This document shows, piece after piece, positions 35,301 to 46,796 of a stretch of 64,000 nt of DNA (its first letter is position 1; each line of letters begins with the position of its first letter). The DNA comes from Heliocidaris tuberculata (lineage: Eukaryota; Echinodermata; Echinoidea; Camarodonta; Echinometridae). A program made the translations under genes and the position numbers. The stretch lies in the NCBI GenBank assembly GCA_025618425.1, contig CM046832.1:60539087-60603086 (forward strand), written 5' to 3'. The notes under the pieces are model-generated. The model made no database searches, was not told where the DNA came from, and worked only from the letters and a program-made list of their open reading frames with translations.

Positions 35301-38300
35301 CCTTTGGGGGGGTGATGTGATATCCCTTGCGGGGGTGTTTGTATAATACTGCTTGTAACATACCATGTTGATTAGCTTTGTACAGCTCCCTCATGCTCAT
35401 AATCTCTGCCACGTCACTGTTCATAAACCTTGAAAGAGGATGCAGGACTGTGTCTTCCAATGAAGATGCAAGTGTGGAGTGCATTGTGCTAACCTGTGGT
35501 GTAATCAAATTAAGATAAAATTAGCTATAATAATGATTACAATAACAACAGCAGTAAAATAACAAGTGCAGTAACACTAGCACAACATGAACATTGTTAA
35601 TAAACCTTGAGAGAGGATGCAGCACTGGGTCTTCCAGTTTCTTGTGCATTACTGACACTTGTTGAAAGCATTTTTTTGCAGATACCATAGTAATAATAAC
35701 TTTTTTTTTTTTACTATTTTCTTTTCAAGTTTACATATGTCAAAGCTCCAGAATTTTAAACTCCTTTCTATAATATCTCTAATTGTAAAATACAGACAGA
35801 GACTTTCTGTATGAGCAGGAAATAATAATTACTTGCATACTAAAATACAAGATATAATTTTTAATATTGAAGCATCTTAAGTACCTTGGGCTTGATGGAT
35901 ATGGGCAAGTTTATTCATTTCATTATTGTTTGATCAATGTTGGGGGACCTGACATTTGTTTATGCAACATCAGCTTCTAACTCAATTTTGTAAAATATAT
36001 AGGTTGGAGTTAGGCTTAGGGTTGCAAGTGATATCTTAGGTTAGGTCTATAGGGCAAGGGTCAGGGTTAAAGTGTACAAATCACCTGAAAAAATAATTTG
36101 TGTACAGTTAGAAAGTATAAAACCAACCTCAAAGAACTTTGTCTGGTATTCTATAGGTCAACAGTTAATGAGCATGAAGGAAATAAAGGATAACATGAAA
36201 ATGCTCGCGTGCAACCGAACTCTGAGTTTTTGTTCCGCGTGAGCCTTTATCTTGGCGAGCGTGTATGGGTGCGTCGAGTAGTCTACTCACGAGTCACTTT
36301 TACGTTTATAGAGAGTGTAATTTAAATTGTAATATCTCTTTATAGAATTAATATTTGAAGCCCATATTTTGAATATAGTTTAATGACATGAAACCTCTTA
36401 CAGAGCAAAATTATTTTTGGTGATTGGTACCCTTTAATTATACTATTTGGTTGAAGTTAGGAATTTGGTTTTAGTGCAGGACACTGATCACAGAACCATC
36501 GTCGCCAGAACATGTATCACAGAACCAAGTGCAGACTACCACTCTATCACTACTCACCTGGTCAACATTACCAGCAAACTGTTTCAGGGTGGCCACGAGA
36601 ATGCTGTCATCTCTTCCAAGCTCAAACTTCTACAGAAACGAGCAAATGCATAGCAACCAAGCATTATTCTCCAATGATTATTGTAGAGGGACACATATTT
36701 CTAATTACTGTAAAAACAGAAACTTTCACCAATTTTGAGAATGATCCAGATTTGCAAATTTTCTTGGCCATTGTCAACAATCTGCAGAAATTTCAGTTCA
36801 CATATATTTTAAAGTTTTACAGGATTATTTTGTCATTACTTTTAAGGGAAGCTTGAGTTCTGGGAAAGGTAAAAAATAATTTGTGAACTTTCTCATTCTT
36901 TTTATGTTAGTTTGGAAGATTATCATAGTAGATACATGTATGTCCCCAGAAAAGGATTGCTCTTCAAAAGCCCTCACATTCAAAATATGACAAGAAACGG
37001 CTGAAATATTTGGGCCAAACATTTGAGTGTAGTCCCATATACACATTTCTGTGTGCAGTGCATGTGACTCTCAGCAGGATTTAGTCAATTTCTCATCATT
37101 TTGGTGATTCAAAAACCTTGCAGCATATACCAATTCTTATGTGCTAAATAATCAACCTTTCCCAATTGCTTTGAGACAGTTTCTTTCACAATTCAATCTC
37201 ATGACCAGAACTCAACTTTATCTTTAAACAAAGAAAAGCTTTCTGTACTCACCCATGATTCAAACTCCCCAATCTTTTTGGACAGAGCCTGAGTAGCAGC
37301 CTTCAGTGCATTCTGGACAAAAAAGTAAAAACCATTTGAATTATCAAGAACTGATTCTGTCTGACAGAGGTTTACTAGTTTTAGAATTAAAATGATTGAT
37401 ATTTGGCTACAGGAATGAAAAGTGAATCTTTTGTTTGCCTAACAACCATTATTATATATTCATTTCCATTTTAAATATAGAAAATATACTTCATAACAAT
37501 TTCAAAGGGCAAACTAATAAAATAATATCATGTACAACCAAACATTGAATTGAAAATTAGGGGGGTACATATACGGGGAGGAAATCAGTAAAAGACTAAA
37601 AGTTACAAATTTTAGTTTACAATCTCATTATTACTCTAAATATACAAAATATATGTAAGCAGGGTTCGACACAGGTGACTGGTACTCATGGCTCCTGGAC
37701 CCTGGAACCCCCAAATTTCAAAATCTTTAAAAGGGGGACCATGCACACAGTCCCTTAAAATTGCAATCCAGACCCCTAAAGAAAAAAGTTAATGTAGAGT
37801 CCTAATAGAGAAATCATATCAATATGAACATCATTATTGCTTTAAGGTATTAAACAGGTGTCAAAGACAAAAAAAAAAAAACCCAAAAACAGAAAAAAAC
37901 AAAACAGCAACTTCATAAGTCTACGGTTTATACCAATATACAATAACCTTGCATATGTGTGAGTTGGTTTATACTAATTTATAGATATTACATTGATAAG
38001 CTTATAAGTTTGAGCTTCAACTTTGAATAAATCAAAATGAATAATGATAAAGATCTGGATAACTCCACTTACCTGGCAGTCGACAACATTCTTGCAGACA
38101 TCCAGGAGTCCCTTCATATAGTTGCTCAACTGTCCGGCATCCGTCTCGAAGAGGCTTAGCAGGGATCTTGCCTAGTTACAAGAATGACAAAACAGGGATG
38201 AGAGATACTGATCATATTGTCTGCTAACCTAAGAGCCAAAAGGGCATCAAGTCTGCGTAACATTTAAAAAATCATGTCCTGATGCCCTTATGGCTCTCAG

Positions 38301-41300
38301 CAGATGATTTTGACAGTTCCAAAATTTACTTGAACTTATTGTACAAGTACAAGTACAACTTGAACTTCACGCCTACAACCCACTTATCATTCAACTAAAT
38401 ACAGGTACAGTGCTGGTCAAAAGTTTTGGTACACCCTGGATTTTGAGATGGGTTTTTACTTCAATGTCTATTCCCCACATAATGAGCTTGTTCAGGTAAT
38501 GACAAATTTGGGAAAGGTTTGGTTATACATATACATTACATGTTTTATATATTACATGTTCTGAAACATTCAGGAGTGATTTACTTTAACTGTGCTTGGT
38601 TGGATACCCACAACTGATGGAAAATGACATAATAATTTATGCAGTTATAAATTACTTTTCGTTCAAAATCAAAAGAAAAACAAGGTATACATTGAGTTTG
38701 TCCAAAGTAGCCATAGTTTTATTTATTGAATTTCAAATGTTATATATTCCTTTAATGAATTTCAGAAGAATTGTTATCTGAAATGTCTATTCAGTATTCT
38801 AGCACAAAATGCTGCTTAGACTTCCCTGTTCAACTCATCCATGACAAGCTGTTTAGGCTTAGGGTCCAGAGACAGAACATGCCAAACCATTGGAATTCTT
38901 TAATCTTCTTCATATATTTCTTTACAACAGGTAGTATATTCATGCTACATAATATGCGGAATCAGAAGTTCCATAAATAATGTGATATAACATGAAATCA
39001 AAGCCTTAAAGAGCTTAGTTTCTGTCCTTGAACCCTAAATGGCCTATGAGGGACGAGTTGAAAAGAAGTGGCAAAGAGACATCTTCAGTCTGTTACTCTA
39101 AGCATACTGGATGGATATTTAAATTTAATTAGTGAATGAAAAAAAATCATGTCAAAATGGTAAATATATCTCATTTACAAGGCTGTAATCAAAAGAAGCT
39201 GTGGTAAATTTGAGGGATCTCTAATGTACAAGTCCATTTTCGATCAATTTTGGACAAAAAAGTGTGCTAAACTGCACTTGTCATTAGGCTGATTTTTGCC
39301 AGTTTAAATTTGCAAATAAAAAAGAACAAGATGAATGTGACTGCGTCTCCTATATGCCTCTGCCTAAATTCAGTTGATGACTCAAACTGTTCTTGAAATA
39401 TTGTGATAACCCAACAGTCAGATCACTTTATCTCATCTTTTCATGAATACAAAATAGTTGAGATATGGTGATAACAAAGCTATAAAAAAAAAATTAATTT
39501 CACATATAATGACCTCTATCACATGTCACCTTTGACCTAGACGTGAACATGGTGATGCATACATGTATTAGTTCCAAGTTTGAGGTTAATGGCTCAAATT
39601 GAGCTCAAGCGAGTGTTAACAAGGCAAAAACCTGAAATTCATGGTAAATGACCTCCATGACCTTTGATCTTTGACCTACATACCCCAAAATCTAATCAGA
39701 TCATCTTCCTATGGTGATGCATAATAGCACCAAGTTTGAATTTCATACCTTAAATGGATCTTGAGTTACCGCGAGAATGAGGCTAACACCTGAAATTTCA
39801 GAAATTCACCTGTGACCTTTCATCTTTCACCTACGTACCACAGAATCTAATGAGGTTGTCTTCCTATGGTGATACATACTAGCACAAAGTTTGAAGTTCA
39901 CATCTAAAATAGATCTTGAGTTACTGCAAGAATGAGGCTAACACCTGAAATTTCAGAAATTGACCTGTGACCTTTCATCTTTCACCTACGTACCCCAGAA
40001 TCTAATCAGGTTGTCTTCCTATGGTGATACATACTAACACCAAGTTTGAAGTTCACACCTAAAATAGATCTTGAATTACTGCGAGAACGAGGCTAACACC
40101 TGAAATTTCAGAAATTGACCTGTGACGTCTGACGTACACACCCCAAAATCTAATCAGATTGTCTTCATATGGTGATACATACTATCACCAAATTTGAGGT
40201 TCATACCTCAAATGGTTCTTGAGTTATCGGCAGAACAAGAAAGTGGGACAGATGGACGGACGGACAACCCGAAAACACAATCCCTCCAGCACCACCTGTA
40301 AAATTGCTTTTGTGAGCTTAGAGAAGGTCCTTTCACAGGAAAGAGAAACTGCTGTAAAAACCTGTCAGAAAATCCAAGGTGTACAGTAACTTTTGACCAG
40401 CACTGTATGCACTTATACATGTACAAGCTTATCTGAAGATAACCTTGTACTCCACAATAGCTTTTACGGGTGAATAAGCTTCGATAGCTTTTGTGTGTGT
40501 TAGCAGGCTATGATCCATTTTAGATCATTCATACATGAGAGGAAAATAATTATTTAAAATTTCACTGTCAACTCTGAAACCTCAAATTTGTAGCATAGTA
40601 AGAATCAGCATTCACGTAACCATCACTATATGGGGTTGTGTCAATTTGGCGACAGTCACGACCTCTAAGTTGAAGAGGTAAAAACACCAATATAATCAGC
40701 AAAATTTTGAGAAATACTTCCTTCAATATTTTAGGATGAGAGAATGTCTAATTTCATGCAAGATTATTCAATGGGATCTTTATCATCTTGATCAAGTGAA
40801 ATTTTCAGTCTGTTTTTGGCTGACGATCTTGCTCCTTTCCAGCACACATATGTGCAAAATATCACACACTTGCTATGAGAGGGAATTCATCGCAGCACGA
40901 AGGTACATCGCAGTACGAAGGTACAAAGTGCGAGGTTATCTACAACAACCTCGCATAAAGTGCGAGTGCTGCATCAGGTAATCTAGCAAATTTAAGAAAA
41001 TTAGATCTTGCTTAGAGCAACTTTGTTGTCTGTTTTCGACTACCGCAACAGTGAATGTTTGACAGTCCCACATAGGCAAGGGCCTATGAGTGACTGTATG
41101 TTAACAAACAAATTTAATAACTTGGTTGAATTTCATTTGCTTTGTTTTAAAAATAAGCTTATGAAAAACAAGTTAGATTATAAACAGTCGAGTCATTTCA
41201 CTAAAAAAATAAAAATCAAACTTCATGACAAAAATGTAAATTATTATGAAAGCAAAATCAAGGTATTCTGCTCTTTTTCTTCAAAGATTCCTTCACTGTA

Positions 41301-41769
41301 CATTGGCATCACATGTCAAGGTTTCTTGAACAGGATTTTACATCAATAATGGTGCCATCTCATGCTTCGCCTTCGACCGTCATTAACAGTACTCAACATA
41401 CTCAATGTCAATGCAATGTGAACTTTACAATATTTTCTTTATTATAAACACACATCATTTTTAAAACATTGATGACACTTTTCCACTAGTCGAATATTTG
41501 GCACAAGTTAAAACTTATAAGAAAAACTGCTATTTTCAGGTTACTTTTCAATGGAAGAAGAATATGAAGGAATGTAATCATGATGAACATAACACATCAT
41601 ATTTCAGTATATGGGACTTTTGTTGACTACTGGCGCATACAGCAGCACACACCAACACCACAATTAGAAGTGAAAATTAATGTTTTTCCCTTTATTGGCA
41701 TTTGTTTTAAATTACCTGAGGTGAATCATCTTGAGCGTCTTCTAGACGCAAAAGTTGAATCCCAGGCAT
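22633..41769 (-). CDS. APPL1: APPL endosomal adaptor (BAR-PH-PTB), 17 coding exons, 753 aa
   Basis: Minus-strand coding exons are 41,769-41,716; 38,171-38,073; 37,312-37,253; 36,629-36,558; 35,493-35,364; 34,826-34,711; 34,251-34,076; 33,440-33,270; 32,724-32,664; 31,056-30,950; 30,303-30,201; 28,969-28,854; 28,326-28,088; 27,622-27,436; 26,867-26,781; 26,324-26,099; 22,890-22,633. All junctions are GT/AG and phases agree throughout. The start MPGIQLLRLEDAQDDSPQ matches the MPGI family start. The order is BAR (about residues 19-270, with LLQYKRTTALLEPMIGYLQA), PH (about 284-372, ending HEEWICTI-like EEWICTI), linker with TPISFDMISP and RRINPFSEPAG, then PTB (about 508-640: VVRFLGSMEV, AARAIHNVFRMTE, AAHQENKR, CHVFETDSGGEEIC). 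Vertebrate APPL1 (about 710 aa) and APPL2 bind Rab5 on early endosomes and couple adiponectin, insulin and DCC receptors to signalling. The invertebrate gene is probably the single pre-duplication orthologue. The PH beta1-beta2 region looks about nine residues short, and the C-terminal 85 residues (S/T/P-rich, from exon 17) do not resemble the vertebrate tail. Confidence 0.93.
23373..23519. mobile_element. Short MITE, 'CAGGGGAGCGTTTCAT' family, copy 1
   Basis: The inverted ends are CAGGGGAGCGTTTCAT and ATGAAACGCCCCCCTG. The interior reads 'aagctactgaaatccttgcatctgattggctga'. It lies in the last APPL intron. Confidence 0.8.
23830..23971. mobile_element. Short MITE, same family, copy 2
   Basis: It is a second, close copy 310 bp from the first and in the same orientation, with ends GGGGAGCGTTTCATCAAGTG and CACTTGATGAAACACTCCCC. 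It also lies in the last APPL intron. Confidence 0.8.
25558..25960. repeat. Short tandem units and GA-rich low-complexity tract
   Basis: Near 25,555-25,612 'aaagaccaagagaaactttt' is repeated about three times. A GA/GACA-rich purine tract follows to about 25,960. It is intronic in APPL. Confidence 0.85.
28362..28475. repeat. (TA)n microsatellites
   Basis: Two long AT/TA runs (about 28,363-28,413 and 28,441-28,475) are separated by 'acaaaagttcacaataaatgaa'. They sit in the APPL intron upstream of exon 13, close to its acceptor side. Confidence 0.95.
29369..29703. repeat. About 330-bp (TTA)n microsatellite with TTG variants
   Basis: An almost pure ATT/TTA repeat with spaced TTG units in an APPL intron. 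Poly-Leu, poly-Tyr and poly-Ile frames here are artefacts. Confidence 0.97.
30390..30500. repeat. GA-rich low-complexity tract
   Basis: Imperfect GAGA and GAAAGA repeats, intronic in APPL just upstream of exon 11. Confidence 0.85.
31197..31268. repeat. 11-bp tandem repeat GGTCTGGTGTC
   Basis: Four to five units of GGTCTGGTGTC/GGTCTGCTGTC/GGTCTGGTGAC lie in the APPL intron upstream of exon 10. Confidence 0.85.
31552..32043. mobile_element. TTAA-flanked MITE, family C
   Basis: The element is 492 bp with ends AGGGGTAAGTCCACCC and GGGTGGACTCCACCT, flanked by TTAA (31,548-31,551; 32,044-32,047). It is non-coding. The open frames across it, including a 175-codon one on the minus strand, have no motif. 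It lies in the APPL intron between exons 9 and 10. Confidence 0.85.
32258..32520. repeat. About 260-bp homopyrimidine (CTT/CTC) tract
   Basis: It is almost purely C and T on the plus strand, with two isolated A bases, built from CTTCTC, CTT and CTC units. It is intronic in APPL, and on the transcribed sense strand it is purine-rich. Confidence 0.95.
34926..35072. mobile_element. Short MITE, 'GGGCCC-GTTTCATAAA' type
   Basis: Inverted ends GGCCCCATTTCATAAA and TTTATGAAACAGGGCCC enclose 'aagctactggaatccttcaatctgattggct'. That interior phrase is shared with the MITEs at 23.4 and 23.8 kb, so they are one superfamily. It is intronic in APPL. Confidence 0.8.
35100..35340. repeat. Degenerate minisatellite
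   Basis: Variable G-rich units of about 30 bp are built on 'gttgatatagtatcccttgtggggg'. It lies directly downstream of APPL exon 5 in the sense direction. The frame covering it on the minus strand is exon 5 running into the minisatellite. Confidence 0.85.
36071..36433. mobile_element. TTAA-flanked MITE, family D, complete copy
   Basis: The element is 363 bp with ends AGTGTACAAATCACC and GGTGATTGGTACCCT, flanked by TTAA (36,067-36,070; 36,434-36,437). It is the reference for the partial copies at 19,735 and 20,391. It is intronic in APPL between exons 4 and 5. Confidence 0.85.
38225..38310. repeat. Hairpin repeat
   Basis: GAGCCAAAAGGGCATCA and TGATGCCCTTATGGCTC form an inverted pair around about 38 bp. 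A related hairpin ending 'TTTTTGGCTCTGAGCAGAT' is at 56,634-56,698. Confidence 0.75.
38408..40405. mobile_element. Tc1/mariner-like non-autonomous element with tandem-repeat cargo
   Basis: Ends CAGTGCTGGTCAAAAGTT and AACTTTTGACCAGCACTG are inverted, and both are flanked by TA (38,406-38,407; 40,406-40,407). This fits Tc1/mariner. The element is 1,998 bp, but no D,D-D/E transposase frame is visible. The right half contains a 148-155-bp tandem array ending in a GACGGACGGAC tract. It fills most of APPL intron 1. Confidence 0.8.
39505..40215. repeat. 148-155-bp tandem array
   Basis: The marker 'tctaatcag' recurs at 39,691, 39,846, 40,001 and 40,149; an earlier unit is degenerate. Each unit carries 'tgacctttgacctac' and 'tatggtgatacatact'. 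A GGAC microsatellite follows at 40,254-40,266, an arrangement like the pearl-like elements in this window. Confidence 0.85.
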
Positions 41770-43290
41770 TTTGGCTCCCTATTCCGATTCCTCGGTGGTT
41801 TTATGGAAAGTTGCCACTCCTTGACACAGCTGCTTTGGGAGGGTTCTCATGAGGAGGTCACGTCACTGCACTACTACTACTACTGTGCCATGCCTCATTT
41901 GCATTTCCGGGTAAACACGTCGCGGTACTTACTACAGAATTTGTTTTGCTGTCTTGTTGAGACTGATCAGCTGATATTTTGATAATCAAAGCAAAACTTT
42001 AGCCTCTCCTAAGATAAGCAGCTAGCAGCAGTTTAGCTAGCTCAGGCCACAACAGGGAGATCAACCTCTCTCGTACATGGGTCTAGTGAGTGTCAGGGGT
42101 GTTCCTCCACTGCTTGTCTGCTGGAGCTTCTTTGGTTTTCAGAGCTAACTAGTAACTGTTTAGTGGTCAGAACAATTAGATTTGGACTGAATCTTATCTC
42201 ATTCATCATATTAAACTGAAATTATATTCGGTAACTGTCAGTGAGTGATGTGAGATATTGCCTTTCCTAGCTTTGTATTTGTCTTTGATGTATAGAGTCT
42301 TAGCTTTGATATTTATTAATATTATAGTCAAGTATTGTAATTCCGAACAGATTGTATTACCGAACGTGTAAAGTTAAGCGCCTAAAATGGGTTTTCATAC
42401 GCGTGGGATTACGCGTATGAAAACCACACGATTGATACCAAGGTTGTGTCTTTTCCCCATAGGTTTCACACGTTCGGAATTACGGTACCCTTTTCAAGGG
42501 ACCAAAACGCCGCGTCGTTGGGAAGAGGTTCACTCGGAAGGGAATATCGTATTAAATCTACGTTGTCTTTTTAAAATTCCATCAACTTCTTTTTTTGTAG
42601 GACTTTGAGCATTCAATATGTATAGTTTGACAGATATTCGTTTCATATTTTATTTGCTATCGTTGATTTTCTGAAAAGTGTTCGGACACTGGATCAACCA
42701 CCATACTTATTAGGGTCATTATTTATCATTCAGTTTAAATATAAGTAGAGTCTCGTTTTTCAGAAAAGGATGATTGTCATTTTGATAGACACACATATTT
42801 TTGTCTACTCCACTTACATTCACAAATAAGCCAGTTCATAATTACAATTTGCGCATGTGCATATAAAGGTCATTTGTATAGAGTAAAACTGACCTCTATA
42901 CACTGTAATTTGTACGCACCAGTATGATTTTACTTGTTAAACCGGTAGCGCGTCCACCAAAACTAATGCAGGTGCACGTACTAATTGGGGTCATTTCAGG
43001 GTCATTTGTACCATGGCATGTACTAATTACGAATTGGCTTATTGCAGAAACTGTTGGTTTAATGGCAATTTTCTGTCTCTGAGTGGATGATTTTTAATGG
43101 TGTTTAATTGTGACATTATTGTGGTTATTTATAAATCTCTATATCCTTGATCCTCCAAATGCCTTTTTCCCCCTCACTTTTTTGTTTTATTTTTTTTGTA
43201 TCATTCACTTCATGTTTTCTTGCAATTTTTTTTTTTCTTAAATGTACTAGACCTAGTTTGAAAAGCACCTCTGTCTGGATTCCTTGCATC
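41770..43290. promoter_or_regulatory. Divergent APPL / RENBP upstream region
   Basis: About 1.5 kb separates the two start codons, which point away from each other, so the promoters of both genes probably lie here. A possible 5' untranslated exon of RENBP ends just before the ATG (acceptor-like 'ttaaatgtactag' at about 43,250). A foldback repeat copy (42,330-42,705) occupies the middle. No core promoter element is obvious. Confidence 0.5.
42330..42705. mobile_element. Repeat copy 2 of the 15-kb foldback family
   Basis: It matches about 15,003-15,383 inverted. It has the same 14-bp stem GTTTTCATACGCGT / ACGCGTATGAAAAC (42,391-42,404; 42,411-42,424) and a parallel 73-codon frame (42,387-42,608). 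The outer arms seen at 15 kb are missing here. Confidence 0.7.
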
Positions 43291-46200
43291 ATGAATGAGG
43301 GAACGAGAAAACAGCTTCATTCCTACTTGGAGAAATGTGAATCAGAACTGGATCGGGTCATGAGCTTCTGGCTCAAAAACTCACATGATGAAGAACATGG
43401 GTAATTATCAACAAGGATTGTTTTGCTAAATTTGTGAGATAGGAAACCACTCATTAAGTGTGCACTCACACTCTTAAAAGTGAAAAGTCTATGGAGGTAG
43501 AAGACTAAATGAATTAAGTTCTACTTCGCAAAGTGAAGAAGTGGTTTCCTATTACAGGATGATGAAGATCATTCTAATGATGTATGAATTATAATCTGTA
43601 TCATTAATTTTTTTAAAGAGAATTAAAAATGTCTATTTTTAGCAAGTACTTTAGATGCCAGACTGGGTATTGCCAGGGGGCATGTGCCCCTGTGCCCCCC
43701 TTAGATCTGCCCATCTACAATATTGTGACTTGATAATTTGATGTGTCTAACTTGTAAGTCTTTTAGTTTATTGAATGAAAACTGATTTCATCTGAATTAA
43801 TAGCACAAATCATGTTGAAGCTCAAATTCCCCCCCCCCCCTCGCTCTCTATTTTTGCAGTGGATTCTTTGTCTGTCTAGGAAGGGATGGTAAGGTGTATG
43901 ATGAAACCAAGTATTGCTGGCTGCAAGGAAGACAGGTAAATATAAGGCCACCACACATCTAACAACCTGACCTGACCTGACAACAAGATTTAAGATGAAA
44001 TTGGATGCGGAATTTTAAAAAATGTAAAATTGTCTTCTTTGCGGTCTTGGTTGGTCCAATACATTTGAACATAGAAAGCTGGCAGTTCCTCCTTCCAGTC
44101 AGAGAAAAGACCTGGGCTCGTTGCATAAAACTTATCATTAACGGTAACTTTGCCATCACTGGTAACTCCCATGGAAATCTTGATTTTGATTGGCTGCATG
44201 TTGAGTAATGTTACCATGGTAGTTACCATTAATTGGTAGCAGAGTTACCATTAATGGTAAGTTTTGTGCAACAGGGCCCACATCACCTACAGGCTTGTGA
44301 GCAGTCATGCCACTGATGTGATGTTTCTTTTAATTTGCAGACAATTGGACCTTTTCTCCCACCATGAGGATATCACTACCAAGTCTTTATTTTCATGTTA
44401 CTATTTATAAGACCATTCAGAACCTCAATCAATTTACTTTTTAAAATTTTAATGTCTAATGTCATCACAATGTTATTGCAACATTCCAAGTGAGGAAGAA
44501 CTTCTTCCGACTTCTAGTCGTGGTCTTGTCGTAAGGTGTGAAATGGCACTAGCATTTTCCAATTTTGTATTCCTTTGAATTTTTATGTGGTCAAGTAGTA
44601 TCTTTCTCCTCCCTCGATCCTCCCCCCCCCCCCAAAAAAAAAAAAAAAGAAAGAAAATAAATTTAAAAATCTAATTTGAAACCTGAATAACTCTTTGTTT
44701 ATTATTTATGACATTGTTTTACAATATATGTGGGCATTTTTATCAGCTCACCTGAAATCTACTGTAATCCTAAAATGAGTTCAATCTTTTAAAACATTTG
44801 ATTAATTCTGAAGTCATTCTACTGCCTTAACAGTATATGGTCTTAGCTTCGAGGCACACTGCAACTGTATGCAAGTAAATGTCATATTGTTGAGCCACTT
44901 TTACATTTTATGATTGTGCTGAAATTCAAATATACTGAGTAGTTTGCACTTTGGCAAAATAAATGGAAGAAGAAATAGGTCATCTATGAAGTTGATAGAA
45001 CTTTTCTGTGCCATTAGTTTAGATGGTGGTGTATAACTGGATACATGTAATCATGAATGTCACTTTTACTTTGAAGTTTGAGTTCAGAACCAACACATGA
45101 TATCAGCTAAAGCAAATCTTTGAGGTCAGTTATAAATACTGGTGATATTAGCTAAAGATCATGCCAGAGTCCAAAACATGATCTTTTTTAAATATTGTGA
45201 CAGAATCAGGTGACCAAGTAGTCTAAGGCTATATTACAAGGGGAAAATGTTGTTGACATTTTTGTAAAGCGCAAGGTGACTGTAGCCAATTTGACAATGG
45301 ACTGTGTCAGGTAAAGGGCAAAGTACATTTATGTAGTTTACAGCCAAGATAACTTCAGACCCTGTAATTTTATCCCGCAAAATAGTCTGATGCAATGAGA
45401 ATAGTAGGAACATATTTTTGTTGAAATGTTCTTAGAATAATAAACATGTCAGTTTTTGTTCAAGATAACCTGAATATAGATATTGTATTAAAAGGTGAAT
45501 CTACCGTGCAGATTGGGGCTAATTCGGTACTGTCGTCATTCTATGAGTCCTGTGACTTTTACCAACACGATTTGACATTTGATTTATTTTCTTTGTTTGT
45601 TTACAGGTTTGGACATACTGCAAAATCTACAATAATGTCCCAAAATACCACACTGACACAGTACTGAATGCTGCTAAAAGAGGTAGAGACCAGTTAAGAA
45701 TATATTCAAGTTATATTTTTCTGTATATGTCTCTCCACCACAATGCTTATTCTTGGCAACTCAAGGGTGCCTAAGGCTTACCTTACAAAGCAAGATATTA
45801 TGCAAACTGCAATCTTGACTATGGAAAAATATAATATACCCTTGCATAGGGAGGAAGAAAGAAAATGAACAGAAAATTTTTGAACTTGCCTTAATCCTAT
45901 CTGTTTTTTCTCTGACCAGTATCCGTTTCATCTACTTTTGCTTTTATATTTTCCCATGTAATATTTGTCACAAACTATAATCTATTTCTCCAAACCCTCT
46001 TTGCACAGGAGGTGAGTTTTTGATGAAGCATGTGAAGAATCCTGAAAACAACAAGTGTTACTTTGCCGTCACGAGAACGGGGGATCCTATCAAGATTCAA
46101 AAAACCATCTTCAGTGAGTGTTTCTACATGATTGCTATGGCAGAGCTGGCCAGAGCAACAGGAGATGCAAAGTACAAGGTTAATTTTACAGACATTTTCT

Positions 46201-46765
46201 GAAGAAATATGGGGTTGTATCCTACTCTTATCATAGAGATACTTTCTACAATTACCATATTCAAGTTTTAAGAAATACTTGGTCATGTTTTGTCAAGTTT
46301 TAAGAAATATTTTTGTCATAGATGACAGATATGAATAGACATGGTCATATGGAATCACTGTAAAAGAGTAATGACTTTGACATAGTTTTGTACAGTGGAA
46401 ACTGCTTTTAATAATAACAACCTGTGTAGAAATACTGTGTATATAAAGACCACAGTTTATGTTACCTGTGAGCAGCAGGGGCGGATCTAGCTTTTTTCCA
46501 AGGGGGGGGGTTTGAGGGGCTGAGCTGGGTATTGCGAGGGAGCGTAGCGACCGAGCCCGAGCGAGCGAAGCGAGCGAGGGGGGAGGGTGTGGGAGGAGGG
46601 ATAGTGGGAGGGGGGATACCCCCTCCCACAGTAGGGAGATTTTTCATTTTTAGGGTTGCCAGCTTGCGATTTTAAGCATACTTGCATGCTCTATTTTTTC
46701 TCTCTTTTTTTTTTTTTTTTCCTATGCACATTAAATGTTTACTTGGCAGCCCAAGGGGGGGTTTA

Positions 46766-46796
<31 letters not shown>

